Below are positions 35,014 through 44,335 of a DNA stretch of 64,000 nt, one piece after another. The stretch spans positions 198,236 through 262,235 of the forward strand of contig JAYFRN010000006.1 in the NCBI GenBank assembly GCA_034925865.1, given 5' to 3'. Origin of the DNA: Oscillospiraceae bacterium (GTDB lineage: Bacteria > Bacillota > Clostridia > Oscillospirales > SIG627). The translations under genes and the position numbers were made by a program. Below the pieces are notes generated by a model. It saw nothing but the letters and a program-made list of their open reading frames with translations. It did not search any database and was not told the origin of the DNA. How positions within the stretch are numbered: position 1 is the stretch's first letter; each line of letters begins with the position of its first letter.

Positions 35014-35042
35014 GGTGTAACTGTCCTTTATGAGGTTGCCAT

Positions 35043-35071
35043 AGTATAACACGGATTTTCACCAAAATCAA
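35043..35071 (-). promoter_or_regulatory. Promoter of the leader-acetyltransferase operon
   Basis: Minus strand: TTGATT (35066-35071), 17 bp, TATACT (35043-35048). It puts the transcript start near 35036, just ahead of the leader ORF. Confidence 0.75.
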
Positions 35072-35100
35072 TATCCCTAAATGGTTTTGTCATTAGTGAT

Positions 35101-35133
35101 TTTCTTGCCAGTCTTCTTTTCAAAGCAGCCGCA
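35101..35133 (-). repeat. R3 hairpin repeat, copy 1
   Basis: Minus strand: GCGGCTGCTTTGAAAAGAAG followed by ACTGGCAAGAAA. It starts 5 bp after the stop of the gene at 35139, as in the other R3 copies. Confidence 0.65.
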
Positions 35134-35138
35134 TATTT

Positions 35139-36665
35139 TTATTTTATGTATTCTGTGATATTTTCGCGTCTTGGCGCGCGTTCTCCAAGGTTCTCACAGC
35201 CGTATCCGACCGCAACGGCGAAACGTGGCGAATATCCATCGGGTATTTTCAAAAGCTTTGTTATCGAAGCGCCTGCTTCGCTTTCGAAAGCCGTTTTGAA
35301 TGAGGCGATATAACAGGTCGAAAGCCCAATTGATTCGGCGGCGATCAGCATGTTTTCACACGCGTTCGCACAGTCTGCCTCAGAATAACTGTTATCCTTC
35401 ATACCGGATACTATTATGGCGCACGGCGCGCCGCGGAAGCTGTCGAAATTCGGTTCCGAAGCTCTTTTTCTCATATTTTCATCAGATGAATCGAGCATGA
35501 CCATTCGGTTTGCCTCCGAAATAGCGTCCAGAATACGGCGCGATTCAACGACGGAGAAAAACCATGGCTGAATGCCCTTTGCGGTTGCGGCAAATTTTCC
35601 GCATTCAACTATTTTAGCGAGAAGCTCGTGTCCCACCGGATCTGAGGTATATTTCCTTACGCTGCGGCGCGAGAGAATGGCGCGGATGATATCGTTGTCG
35701 GCTGTATCGGCCGATATGGAAGCCGATTCAAGCACGGTTTCGATAAAGAACCGCGGACGCGATTTCACCTCAGAATAAATCTTTCCGACATATTCTCCGA
35801 CCAGACCCGTAGAAAGCATTAGAATCCCGCAAGCAAGCCATACGGAAGCGGCCGTCCATCCCGAAATTTTTATTCCGCAAAGCATCAGTATAAACAGGAC
35901 TATGATTGCGGCAAACGAAACGCATGCGATTGCCGCTCCGGTCACGGTCACGGCTCTGAGCGGCTTGACGGAAAACGAGGTTATGCCGTCCCACGCGAAA
36001 GAAAGCATCTTTTTAAGCGGATATTTGCTCTCGCCGGCTGCGCGTTCCCCGCGCTCGTACTCGACTGTGTCGGTCATGTATCCCAGCTGGGGAACTATCC
36101 CGCGCAGGAATAAATTGACCTCCTTGTACTGTATAAGCGCTTGTATTGCGGTACGGCTCATGAGCCGGTAGTCGGCATGGTTGTAGACGATATCAACTCC
36201 GAGAGAGCTCATCAGCTTGTAAAAGCCTTCTGCGGTTCCGCGCTTGAAGGCGGTATCCTTTTTTCTTGACGACCTGACTCCATAAACGATTTCACATCCG
36301 GACAGATATTTTTTGACCATTTCCTCGGCTGCGGCTACATCATCCTGCAGGTCGGCGTCCATCGATATGGCCATATCGCATTTTTCGGCGGCATAAAACA
36401 AGCCCGCCAGAAGCGCGTTCTGATGACCTCTATTTCTCGAAAGCTTTAGTCCGACATAGGTTTTGTCCGTACGGAACAGCTCGGATATCAACGGCCATGT
36501 GCCGTCCTTTGATCCGTCGTCCACGAAAACGATCCGGCTTTCGGAAGAAACAAGGCCTTTGGATACCATTGCGCTGACCGCATCCTTGAGAACTCCGGCG
36601 GTCTGAAGGATGACCTCCTCCTCATTGTAACATGGAACTACAATATAAAGCTTGTTGCCTCTCAT
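35139..36665 (-). CDS. Glycosyltransferase family 2 (GtrB/DPM1-like) fused to a nitroreductase
   Basis: 508 residues in one frame. Residues about 1-310: GT2 enzyme with IVVPCYNEEEVI, FVDDGSKDGTW, SMDADLQDD and two membrane helices (about 240-265 and 272-292), as in GtrB-type polyprenyl-phosphate glycosyltransferases. Residues about 325-508: nitroreductase fold (IRAILSRRSVRKYTSDPV, GKFAATAKGIQPWFF, NACENMLIAAESIGLSTCYI), an FMN-binding family that reduces nitro groups, flavins or quinones. The fusion joins a membrane lipid-sugar enzyme to a soluble redox domain. The meaning is unknown. It has an R3 hairpin directly after the stop. Confidence 0.85.
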   Translation of the reverse strand: MRGNKLYIVVPCYNEEEVILQTAGVLKDAVSAMVSKGLVSSESRIVFVDDGSKDGTWPLISELFRTDKTYVGLKLSRNRGHQNALLAGLFYAAEKCDMAISMDADLQDDVAAAEEMVKKYLSGCEIVYGVRSSRKKDTAFKRGTAEGFYKLMSSLGVDIVYNHADYRLMSRTAIQALIQYKEVNLFLRGIVPQLGYMTDTVEYERGERAAGESKYPLKKMLSFAWDGITSFSVKPLRAVTVTGAAIACVSFAAIIVLFILMLCGIKISGWTAASVWLACGILMLSTGLVGEYVGKIYSEVKSRPRFFIETVLESASISADTADNDIIRAILSRRSVRKYTSDPVGHELLAKIVECGKFAATAKGIQPWFFSVVESRRILDAISEANRMVMLDSSDENMRKRASEPNFDSFRGAPCAIIVSGMKDNSYSEADCANACENMLIAAESIGLSTCYIASFKTAFESEAGASITKLLKIPDGYSPRFAVAVGYGCENLGERAPRRENITEYIK

Positions 36666-36748
36666 TTATTTCAATCCTTTCTTTTTAGGATTATATATTT
36701 ATTTGTATTTCTCTTATTATGCCGATATGCTCGGTTTTCTTTATGTGA

Positions 36749-36790
36749 GTTCGGGAAGCGATTCCGGTTGGATGGAACAGCTTCCCGAGT
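36749..36790. other. Inverted repeat between metK and the GT2 fusion gene
   Basis: TTCGGGAAGC and GCTTCCCGA pair around a 21-nt loop; no T-run follows. It may be a weak terminator of metK. Nothing else is seen in 36666-36869. Confidence 0.35.
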
Positions 36791-36869
36791 GAAAATGCTA
36801 TTTGTTTTAAAGGAACCTCTGCAACTATACTATAAACTGCTTTAAATGACTATGTCGATAAAGCGATGA

Positions 36870-37991
36870 TCAAAGCTTTTCAGCCAGATCGGTGCGCTCC
36901 CAGCTTACTCCGAGATCTTCGCGTCCCATATGACCGTAAGCGGTGAGAGGAGTATATATCGGGCGACGCAGCTCAAGCGAATCGATTATGTCCGCGGGCG
37001 CGAGGCTGACCTTTTCGAGAAGCTGTTTCGCGATAAGGTCGTCGTCGACCATACCTGTGCCGAAGGTTTCGGCAAGGACAGAAACGGGCTGTTCCACACC
37101 GATGGCGTAAGCGATCTGAATTTCACATTTCTTGGCAAGTCCCGCCTTGACCACGTTCTTCGCGAGATAGCGCGCCGCATATGCGGCGCTGCGATCGACC
37201 TTTGTCGGATCCTTACCGGAGAAACAGCCGCCGCCGTGACGCGAATAGCCGCCGTATGTATCGACAATGATCTTGCGTCCCGTCAGCCCTGTGTCTCCCT
37301 GAGGTCCACCTATCGTAAAGCGTCCTGTCGGGTTGACATAATATATTGTGTCATTATCAAGCAATTCGGCGGGGATGACGGTTTTTATCACGTTTTCTAT
37401 TATATCCTCGCGTATCTGCTCCTGTGAAACGTTTTCGCCATGCTGTGCGGAGACGATTACGGTATCGACGCGTTTCGGAATATTATTCTCATATTCAACG
37501 GTGACCTGAGTTTTACCATCGGGTCTTAAATATGGTAAAAGACCATTTTTACGGACATCGGCGAGCTTCTTGGCAAGTTTATGTGCGAGTGAAATAGGCA
37601 GAGGCATCAATTCAGGCGTTTCATCACAGGCAAAACCGAACATCATACCCTGATCCCCGGCGCCGGCGCGGTCAACTCCGAGCGCGATATCGGGCGATTG
37701 TTCATGGAGAGAGCTGATAACCGCACAGGTATCACAGTCAAAGCCGTATTTCGCGCGGTCATATCCGACCTCGCGGATCGCCTCGCGGACAATTGTCTGG
37801 AGGTCGAAATGCGCCTTGGTCGTAATTTCCCCCATTACCATGACAAGTCCGGTCGTAGCAACAGATTCGCATGCCACACGCGCGCGGATATCCTGTCTTA
37901 ATATGGTGTCCAGCACGGTGTCCGATATTCGGTCGCATATTTTGTCGGGATGTCCTTCCGTTACGGATTCGGATGTGAAAAATTTCTTCAT
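36870..37991 (-). CDS. metK: S-adenosylmethionine synthetase
   Basis: 373 residues from the ATG at 37991 (AGAAAGG upstream); the longer frame from 38093 overlaps the next gene and lacks family similarity. It makes SAM from methionine and ATP. Motifs: [28 protein letters not shown] (about residues 119-130), and [24 protein letters not shown] (about 239-262), plus the later [19 protein letters not shown]. No SAM riboswitch lies upstream. Confidence 0.97.
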   Translation of the reverse strand: MKKFFTSESVTEGHPDKICDRISDTVLDTILRQDIRARVACESVATTGLVMVMGEITTKAHFDLQTIVREAIREVGYDRAKYGFDCDTCAVISSLHEQSPDIALGVDRAGAGDQGMMFGFACDETPELMPLPISLAHKLAKKLADVRKNGLLPYLRPDGKTQVTVEYENNIPKRVDTVIVSAQHGENVSQEQIREDIIENVIKTVIPAELLDNDTIYYVNPTGRFTIGGPQGDTGLTGRKIIVDTYGGYSRHGGGCFSGKDPTKVDRSAAYAARYLAKNVVKAGLAKKCEIQIAYAIGVEQPVSVLAETFGTGMVDDDLIAKQLLEKVSLAPADIIDSLELRRPIYTPLTAYGHMGREDLGVSWERTDLAEKL

Positions 37992-38043
37992 TGTTTGGTA
38001 TGCCTTTCTTTGCGGAATATTTTGATTCGACTTCATTGTGACA

Positions 38044-38514
38044 TTATTTGAATACGGTTCTGAAAAAATCCGGCAGCATGTAAGCAAGAGCACCCATTAT
38101 CAGTCCGCTCGTGCAAACGCCAAGTAAAATCGCAACAAGCGCCTTCCTTATCGGAAGCTTCAGAATGTTTGCGACCAGAGCTCCTGTCCATGCGCCCGTG
38201 CCGGGAAGCGGAATCGCAACAAACAGATAAAGACCCAAAAGCTCATATTTTCCGATCTTTTCCGCCTTTTTGCCGGCACGAAAAAGTATTTTCTTTAAAA
38301 AAGGGCCAATATATTTTATTTCCGAAAACAATTTCAATATAAAGCGAAAAAACAGCAGAATAAACGGAACCGGTATCATATTTCCCAATACCGAAACGGC
38401 AAGCGCCGGCAAGTAGTCAACATCGGCGGCGCTCGCATAGATCAGGGAACCTCTCAGCTCGACGACCGGCAGCATCGATATGAAAAATATATAAATAAAT
38501 TCTTTTATGGACAT
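38044..38514 (-). CDS. Small multidrug export family (Sm_multidrug_ex) membrane protein
   Basis: 156 residues with four or five membrane helices and the family motifs [16 protein letters not shown] (about residues 13-28) and [18 protein letters not shown] (about 99-116), where E-L-R and P-L-P-G-T-G are typical. The name is historic, and transport activity is not established. It sits between leuS (13 bp) and metK. Confidence 0.85.
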   Translation of the reverse strand: MSIKEFIYIFFISMLPVVELRGSLIYASAADVDYLPALAVSVLGNMIPVPFILLFFRFILKLFSEIKYIGPFLKKILFRAGKKAEKIGKYELLGLYLFVAIPLPGTGAWTGALVANILKLPIRKALVAILLGVCTSGLIMGALAYMLPDFFRTVFK

Positions 38515-38527
38515 TTAAGCGTACTTT

Positions 38528-40930
38528 TTATCTGACAACGAAATTACAGAGCTTATCTTGGACATATATTTCCTTTACGACCGTTTTATTTTCAAAATAC
38601 GGCGCAAATTTATCGTTTGATTTTATTTTTTCTATAACGGCTTCCTTCGTCTCTCCCGCGCTTATCACAAGCGTACCGCGGAGCTTGCCCATGAATTGAA
38701 CTGCGATTTCCACCGTGTCGTCTACTGTCTTTGCTTCATCAAATTTCGGCCAAGGAGCGAGCGAACAGAACCCTTCTCCTCCGATACGCGAATATACCTC
38801 TTCGCAAATGTGAGGAGCAAACGGGCAAAGGATCCGCGCAAATACGTTCAGTTCATCCTTTGTCAGCTTACCGACGGAGTATATTTCGTTCATCAGCGTC
38901 ATCATTGAAGCGATCGCCGTATTGAACTTCATGCCGTTGATATCTTCCGTGACCTTTTTGATCGTTTTATGGAAAAGCCCTTCAATTGCGGGCGTTGCGC
39001 CTTCGCCGGAAACCATATAAAGCAGTCCTTCAAAACGGTCAAGGAAGCGCTTACAGCCCTTTATGCTCGCCTGAGACCACGGCGCGCTCTTTTCAAAGTC
39101 GCCGATGAACATCTCGTAAAGTCTCAGTGAATCGGCGCCGTAATCACGGACGATGTCGTCGGGATTTATGACGTTTCCGCGAGATTTGGACATTTTCTCG
39201 CCGTTTTCGCCGAGTATCATACCGTGTGCGGTACGCTTCATATACGGTTCCTTGCAAGAAAGTATTCCCTGGTCATACAGGAATTTTGCCCAGAAGCGAG
39301 AATAGAGCAGATGCAGAGTGACATGCTCCATGCCGCCATTATACCAATCTACGGGCATCCAGTAATTAAGAGCTTCCTTTGACGCAAGTACTTTATCGTT
39401 GTGCGGATCGCAATAGCGGAGGAAATACCATGACGAGCCTGCCCAGTTGGGCATTGTATCTGTTTCACGCTTCGCGGGGGCTCCGCAGTTAGGGCAGGTG
39501 GTGTTTATCCAATCGGTTGCCTTTGACAAGGGTGATTCGCCGTTGTCGGTCGGCTCATAATGGTCTATATCCGGCAGCTTTAAAGGCAACTCGGATTCTG
39601 GGATCGGAACCCAACCGCATTTTTCGCAGTATACGAGCGGAACCGGCTCGCCCCAGTATCTCTGTCTTGAAAATACCCAGTCGCGCAGCTTAAAATTCGT
39701 TTTTGCCTGACCGACGCCCTTTTCTGTGATCCATTCGGTGATCTTTTTCTTGGCGTCGGCAACCTCCAGTCCGTTGAGGAATCCGGAGTTGATCATACGA
39801 CCGGTTTCCACATCCGTGAACGCTTCTTTGGAAATATCTCCGCCGGCGACGACCTCTATTATCGGAAGGTCGAATTTTTTCGCGAAGTCATAGTCGCGCG
39901 TATCGTGCGCCGGGACGGCCATTATTGCGCCCGTTCCGTAGGAGGCGAGGACATAATCCGATACGAATATCGGAATTTCCTTTCCGTTGACCGGGTTTAT
40001 CGCCGAAATACCGCGAAGCATCACGCCTGTTTTATCCTTTACAAGCTCCGTGCGTTCGAAATCGCTTTTCTTTGCGGCTTCGTCTCTGTATGCGGCAACC
40101 TCTTCATAATTTGTGAGAGCTATGCGCTTTTCTTCTATGAGTTTATGCTCTGGAGCTATTACCATGTATGTCGCGCCGAAAAGCGTGTCCGGACGCGTTG
40201 TATAAACGCGGAGCTTTTCGCCGCAGGTCGTGTCAAAATCCACTTCCGCGCCGTAAGAGCGTCCAATCCAGTTTATTTCCTGTGTTTTGACCCGTTCTAT
40301 AAAGTCAAGCCCTTCAAGATCGTCAATGAGCCTGTCGGCGTATGCGGTGATCTTCAGCATCCACTGGCTCTTTACCTTGCGTATGACCTCGCTGCCGCAC
40401 CGTTCGCAGACTCCGTTTACGACTTCCTCGTTTGCAAGGACGACTTTGCACGATGTGCAGAAATTGACTGCCATTTCCTTTTTATACGCAAGCCCGGCTT
40501 TGAAAAGCTGTAAAAATATCCACTGTGTCCATTTATAATAGCCCGGATCCGTGGTGTTTATCTCTCTCGACCAGTCGAACGAAAGTCCGAGCATTTTGAG
40601 CTGGGTCTTAAAGGTGGCGATGTTTTTCTCCGTCACGAGCTTCGGGTGTATCTTATTCTTTATTGCATAATTTTCGGTGGGAAGTCCGAAAGCGTCCCAG
40701 CCCATCGGGAACAGGACGTTTTTGCCTTCCATGCGTTTTTTGCGCGCAACTATATCCAGCGCGGTGTACGGACGCGGATGTCCGATATGAAGACCCTGAC
40801 CCGAAGGATAAGGAAACTCCACAAGCGCATAGTATTTTTCCTTTGTATAGTCGTTCTTCGCTTCAAAGGTATGAGCAGCGTCCCATTTGTCCTGCCACTT
40901 TTTTTCGATCAAGCTGTAATCGTATGACAT
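38528..40930 (-). CDS. leuS: Leucyl-tRNA synthetase
   Basis: 800 residues, full length class I synthetase. The HIGH-type motif is in [15 protein letters not shown] (about residues 40-54), the zinc-type [14 protein letters not shown] and CERCGSEV cluster lies near 154-180, the CP1 editing domain at about 220-410, and KMSKS in [14 protein letters not shown] (about 570-583). The C-terminal anticodon and LeuS-specific domains are complete. The leader holds no T-box; it holds R2 and R1 repeats instead. Confidence 0.97.
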   Translation of the reverse strand: MSYDYSLIEKKWQDKWDAAHTFEAKNDYTKEKYYALVEFPYPSGQGLHIGHPRPYTALDIVARKKRMEGKNVLFPMGWDAFGLPTENYAIKNKIHPKLVTEKNIATFKTQLKMLGLSFDWSREINTTDPGYYKWTQWIFLQLFKAGLAYKKEMAVNFCTSCKVVLANEEVVNGVCERCGSEVIRKVKSQWMLKITAYADRLIDDLEGLDFIERVKTQEINWIGRSYGAEVDFDTTCGEKLRVYTTRPDTLFGATYMVIAPEHKLIEEKRIALTNYEEVAAYRDEAAKKSDFERTELVKDKTGVMLRGISAINPVNGKEIPIFVSDYVLASYGTGAIMAVPAHDTRDYDFAKKFDLPIIEVVAGGDISKEAFTDVETGRMINSGFLNGLEVADAKKKITEWITEKGVGQAKTNFKLRDWVFSRQRYWGEPVPLVYCEKCGWVPIPESELPLKLPDIDHYEPTDNGESPLSKATDWINTTCPNCGAPAKRETDTMPNWAGSSWYFLRYCDPHNDKVLASKEALNYWMPVDWYNGGMEHVTLHLLYSRFWAKFLYDQGILSCKEPYMKRTAHGMILGENGEKMSKSRGNVINPDDIVRDYGADSLRLYEMFIGDFEKSAPWSQASIKGCKRFLDRFEGLLYMVSGEGATPAIEGLFHKTIKKVTEDINGMKFNTAIASMMTLMNEIYSVGKLTKDELNVFARILCPFAPHICEEVYSRIGGEGFCSLAPWPKFDEAKTVDDTVEIAVQFMGKLRGTLVISAGETKEAVIEKIKSNDKFAPYFENKTVVKEIYVQDKLCNFVVR

Positions 40931-40969
40931 GATTCTTCACCGTCCAGATTTATATTAATGTTGGTAATC

Positions 40970-41035
40970 CGGGGCTCCTGAAGAACCCGGGGCTCCCGCC
41001 CCGGTCCCCGGCTTAAGCCCTTTTTCAAAAGGGCT
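40970..41035 (+). repeat. R2-type G-rich hairpins
   Basis: GGGGCTCCTGAAGAACCCGG, GGCTCCCGCCCCGG and GGCTTAAGCCCTTTTTCAAA followed by AGGGCTTA form adjacent hairpins, of the same kind as the right half of the copy at 31484. They directly abut R1 copy D. Confidence 0.55.
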
Positions 41036-41140
41036 TATTAACTCGGCATTTAAATTGCTACCGCTTAAAGAGAGAAAAGGCTTTGACATATGGGCTTTTC
41101 TCTCTTATAAAACGAGGCTTATTTAAATGCCGTTTTAATT
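41036..41140 (+). repeat. R1 nested-palindrome repeat, copy D
   Basis: Outer arms CTCGGCATTTAAAT and ATTTAAATGCCG, inner arms AAGAGAGAAAAG and CTTTTCTCTCTT around GCTTTGACATATGGG. The outer arms have kept complementarity although their sequence differs from other copies (GCATTTAAAT instead of GCAATTAAATAA), a compensatory change. It lies in the gap between leuS and rsfS. Confidence 0.85.
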
Positions 41141-41254
41141 AGAATTCCTAAAACTCAGAATTGGGAAAGAAAATATATGTTTATTATATTTATACTCAGC
41201 ATAATCAAGAGAAACGGAAATCTCAAATCTTATTTTCCTGTCGGAAAGTCTTCC

Positions 41255-41320
41255 GGAATTCTTAAGGGCCCTTTTTCAAAAGGGTTCTTAAGCGGAGTAC
41301 GGGGCGGAGCTCCGCGTCCG
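41255..41320 (+). repeat. R2 right-half hairpin copy
   Basis: GGAATTCTTAAGGGCCCTTT with TTCAAAAGGGTTCTTAAG, then GGGGCGGAGCTCCGC. It is very similar to the copies at 31600 and 50341 and stands just after the rsfS stop (minus strand). Confidence 0.7.
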
Positions 41321-41341
41321 TCGCATTTTTTATTCTGATTT

Positions 41342-41689
41342 TTACTCTTCATTCCAGGCAACTTCATGCGCGTCCGCCCAAAGCTTTTCAAGCTTATAGA
41401 AATCACGCGCACCGCGCATGAAAATATGGACAATCACATCGCCGAAATCCAGGATAGTCCATGCGTCTGTGCCATATCCCTCAATTCCGTAAGGCTTAAA
41501 GCCTTCGAGATTCATCTGATATTCGGTCTCGTCGGCGAGCGCTTTCATCTGCGTCGTGCTGTCTGCTCCGGCTATCGCGAAATATTCGGTAATTATCGTT
41601 TGATCGTACACATGAAGCAGTTTGATATCCTCGGCTTTTTTACTGTCGAGTATCTTTGCAATTTTTTTTGCTTTATCAAGTGAGGTCAT
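41342..41689 (-). CDS. rsfS: Ribosomal silencing factor RsfS
   Basis: 115 residues, the normal size of the RsfS/YbeB/Iojap family, which binds ribosomal protein L14 and blocks subunit joining when cells slow down. Motifs: KKAEDIKLLHV (about residues 17-27), TEYFAIAGADSTTQMKALAD and the closing GYGTDAWTILDFGDVIVHIF. It follows the LCP gene in the classic order yqeK-LCP-rsfS. Confidence 0.96.
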   Translation of the reverse strand: MTSLDKAKKIAKILDSKKAEDIKLLHVYDQTIITEYFAIAGADSTTQMKALADETEYQMNLEGFKPYGIEGYGTDAWTILDFGDVIVHIFMRGARDFYKLEKLWADAHEVAWNEE

Positions 41690-41740
41690 TTAAAATCCTT
41701 TCATCAGCTGTTATTTATAATAGTAAGTCATGATAATGAT

Positions 41741-42949
41741 TCAGTCCGAGTCGCCGGTCTTTTTAACCATAGGCGGTATTATCGGAGCTTTCAAGAAGCT
41801 CTCGATACTGATTCCGTCTGTATCATTGCGGCCATAATCGTCGCGGTATACTTCGTCCAAAGACATATTTTTTGCCGCTATGTTTCGCGTGGTACAGTTG
41901 AAAGCTTTGTTTACTATGGCAAGATTCTCCTTGGAATAAAGCGAATAATGCCATGCTCCGCTTTGCGCTTTATAAGCTGTTCCGCAGGCGATATAGAGAC
42001 GGATTTTATCTAAGTCCAGTTTTACCGCATTCTTGGCAAAATACGCGCAGTCGCTTAAGTTGAGATCTGTCGTCATATATTTATAGGCTTCCTGCAAAAG
42101 CTGAGGGAGCTTTAACGCTGTTTGTACACTGAGCATCTTTTTTACAAACGAGCTTAAGAAAATTCTCTGCGCGTCCACGCGCCCCAAATCGCCTTCGACA
42201 TAGTCCCAACGGTATCTCACGAACTGCTCGGCTTTGTCGCCGTTTAACAGCGTCAAGCCTGGCTTTAAATGAATATGAAGATCCTGGACATCATCATCAT
42301 AATTCATTCCTGGGGGGACATCAATCTCGACGCCGCCTATTACATCAATGATTGAACGGAAGCCGCTCAAATCCACATATACATATCTGTCTATTCTGAT
42401 TCCGAACGTATCCTCAACTACAGTTTCAAGAGATGACATACCCTTTTGGACAAGCTTTACTTCGTCGTGTTCGCCGGAGTTGCAGAGATTGTTGTATGCG
42501 GCGGCGAAAACCTCGTTGATTCTGCGCCCCTTGGAGGTGGCGGATGTATCGATTATATAGGTATCGCGCGGGATCTGGAGGATATTGACCTCCTGGTCGG
42601 GGACATTGTATGAAATGACCATGATAACATCGGTATGAGATCCGGCTATATCGCGCCCCGCGACGAGTATGTTATAAAATTCTTTTTTATTCTTTATCGG
42701 ATCGGAGTCTCCGGTTACCACAGGAACACCGGTTCCGTTTGTCTCGTGAAGGTCGGAGGTGGACGGAGTATGCGGGAATTCTTTTGAATGCGGATTATCC
42801 GTCTGTATGCCGGGAAGCGCCGTGGACATGAAAATCACAAACCACACCGTAAGCGCCGCGATTATTATTACGGACGCGACCAGCATGATCATAAGCATAT
42901 TATTTTTGTTTCTAGCCTTTATTTTATCGGGCTTTTTTGATTTGTTCAT
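41741..42949 (-). CDS. LCP (LytR-CpsA-Psr) family cell-wall polymer ligase
   Basis: 402 residues from the ATG at 42949 (GAGG about 12 nt upstream; an in-frame start at 42967 or 42970 is also possible). A basic N-terminus and one membrane helix (about residues 18-40) precede the outer LCP domain (about 95-330), with DVIMVISYNV, ILQIPRDTYI (the Arg-Asp of the active site) and the FVRYRWDYVEGDLGRVDAQR region. Family members attach teichoic acids or polysaccharides to peptidoglycan. It lies between yqeK and rsfS. Confidence 0.92.
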   Translation of the reverse strand: MNKSKKPDKIKARNKNNMLMIMLVASVIIIAALTVWFVIFMSTALPGIQTDNPHSKEFPHTPSTSDLHETNGTGVPVVTGDSDPIKNKKEFYNILVAGRDIAGSHTDVIMVISYNVPDQEVNILQIPRDTYIIDTSATSKGRRINEVFAAAYNNLCNSGEHDEVKLVQKGMSSLETVVEDTFGIRIDRYVYVDLSGFRSIIDVIGGVEIDVPPGMNYDDDVQDLHIHLKPGLTLLNGDKAEQFVRYRWDYVEGDLGRVDAQRIFLSSFVKKMLSVQTALKLPQLLQEAYKYMTTDLNLSDCAYFAKNAVKLDLDKIRLYIACGTAYKAQSGAWHYSLYSKENLAIVNKAFNCTTRNIAAKNMSLDEVYRDDYGRNDTDGISIESFLKAPIIPPMVKKTGDSD

Positions 42950-42978
42950 TTTTGTGTGTTGCCTCATCACATCGGTTA

Positions 42979-43644
42979 TTATTTGTTGCCTGACTCTTCG
43001 ATTAAAAAGTTGCGCGCGGCAACGGTGTCCGGATGGATAAATTTGTTTTTAGATATGAGATCGCGGAGGTTGAGCGTAAACATGTCAAGCAGTATTGAAT
43101 CTGTTATCTTTCTCCGCTGATCAACCGAACGTTCAAGATCGAGCTTGGTATGGAGGCGTTCACGCATTGTGCGGCATACCTGCGTGCGTCGGGATTTCTC
43201 GGTAAAATCCGCAATATAAAGAATTTTCTGCGGAAAATTCATATCCCATTTTCCGGAGGTATGAGTGTATATGGCGCCGCACATTTCTTCGGGGATGCCA
43301 AATTCGTTCTTTGCGACGGCGGCGCCTGTGCGCGCGTGTATCACCCCGGGCGAACGCAGATCATCGTCGGAGAGCATTATATCATATTTTTTACACAAAA
43401 GCAATTGTTCGTCTATTGTAAGCTCCTTGGTGCAGTCATGCACGAAGGCGGCCAGACAAAGCGTTTGCCTGTCTTCGTTTATTCCCAGTTTATCGAATAA
43501 ATATGCAGCTTCTTCGGCGACGAAAAGGCTGTGACGCAGACGTTTCGGAGACAGAGTATCCTGAAGACCCTTTACAATGTATTCCGTTTCCGCGCCGATA
43601 AAAAAGCCGCACGCATCCTCAAGCGTTCTTTTTGCTGTAAGCAT
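42979..43644 (-). CDS. yqeK: YqeK-type HD-domain Ap4A hydrolase
   Basis: 221 residues. HD-domain motifs: RLRHSLFVAEEAAYL (first His, about residues 35-49) and LAAFVHDCTKEL (HD, about 64-75), then VIHARTGA and IYTHTSGKWDM. YqeK proteins cleave Ap4A symmetrically with bound iron, a stress dinucleotide clearance role known from family work. It stands after nadD and before LCP, the standard Firmicutes order. Confidence 0.92.
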   Translation of the reverse strand: MLTAKRTLEDACGFFIGAETEYIVKGLQDTLSPKRLRHSLFVAEEAAYLFDKLGINEDRQTLCLAAFVHDCTKELTIDEQLLLCKKYDIMLSDDDLRSPGVIHARTGAAVAKNEFGIPEEMCGAIYTHTSGKWDMNFPQKILYIADFTEKSRRTQVCRTMRERLHTKLDLERSVDQRRKITDSILLDMFTLNLRDLISKNKFIHPDTVAARNFLIEESGNK

Positions 43645-43660
43645 TTATAATTTGTATCCT

Positions 43661-44335
43661 TTACTGAATATATAGTCCTTTTTTTATAATGTAGTCGTAT
43701 ACCGGCTTTGTCAGATATTCCGGCATTTGTCTGCGGCTCCCGGCAAGGCTCGCTCTGAGCTTAGTAGATGAAACCACGAGCGGAGAGACGGGCAGTACGG
43801 TTATTGAAGCTGAATATTTTATCCTGTATTCTACGAGCTTTTCTTCAAACAACGGATCGGCTTTTTCGCGGCTGGCGGTTATAATTCCGCACATAGCGAA
43901 TATTTTCTCGTACCTGTACCATGTCTCAAAAGACTCAAACATATCCGATCCGATATAAAGTCCAAGCCGTGAATCCGGATATATACCGCGTAATTTAAGT
44001 ATGGTATTGAATGTATAGCTTGTTTTGTTCAGATTCGGTTCACTCAGCTCGCTCAGCTCAATATCCGATATGTCCGCGGTCGGAGACAGGTGCGCAAAGG
44101 CGAGCCTCGTCATCTCCAGCCTGTCTTGAGCTCCGGCTCCTCCCGAAAGCTTTTTATGCGGAGGCACTCCGGCCGGAATGATGACGAGTCGCGTTGGGGC
44201 AAGCTCGCTGATTATCGCTTCTGCTATACGGATATGTCCGATATGAGGCGGGTCAAAGCTTCCGCCAAAAATAACGGTATATTCGCCTTGTCCGGTATTT
44301 TCATTAATTTGCATTCCGAAGCCTTGAGCTTTCAT
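43661..44335 (-). CDS. nadD: Nicotinate-nucleotide adenylyltransferase
   Basis: 224 residues from the ATG at 44335, whose ATGA overlaps the rdgB stop by 4 bp. It makes NaAD from NaMN and ATP in NAD synthesis. Motifs: IFGGSFDPPHIGHIRIAEA with the (H/T)xGH box, VIIPAGVPPHK and the C-terminal PLVVSSTKLRASLAG (ISSTxxR type). The N-terminus carries about 20 extra residues compared with usual starts; an ATG at 44314 is a possible alternative. Confidence 0.95.
   Translation of the reverse strand: MKAQGFGMQINENTGQGEYTVIFGGSFDPPHIGHIRIAEAIISELAPTRLVIIPAGVPPHKKLSGGAGAQDRLEMTRLAFAHLSPTADISDIELSELSEPNLNKTSYTFNTILKLRGIYPDSRLGLYIGSDMFESFETWYRYEKIFAMCGIITASREKADPLFEEKLVEYRIKYSASITVLPVSPLVVSSTKLRASLAGSRRQMPEYLTKPVYDYIIKKGLYIQ

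Larger units (their letters stand above)
34714..35036 (-). promoter_or_regulatory. Structured attenuator leader of the acetyltransferase pair
   Basis: From the start near 35036 to the first gene there are about 320 nt with several hairpins on the minus strand: a stem inside the leader ORF (GCTCCGCA / TGCGGAGC, 34931-34938 and 34963-34970), CAGAG/CTCTG, a long pair around GTCGGTAATAACA, a tight hairpin at 34796-34818 (GTCACGGATG / CGTCCGTGGC) and the terminator at 34722-34768. This is the build of ribosome-sensing attenuators before resistance genes. I see no T-box or known riboswitch signature. Confidence 0.7.

Noticed and set aside
34796..35036. T-box riboswitch upstream of the acetyltransferases
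   Set aside because: There is no T-box sequence (UGGNACCGCG type), no specifier-loop layout and the genes are not amino-acid related. A leader-peptide attenuator fits better.
40931..41341. T-box before leuS
   Set aside because: The gap holds R2 and R1 repeats and no T-box elements.
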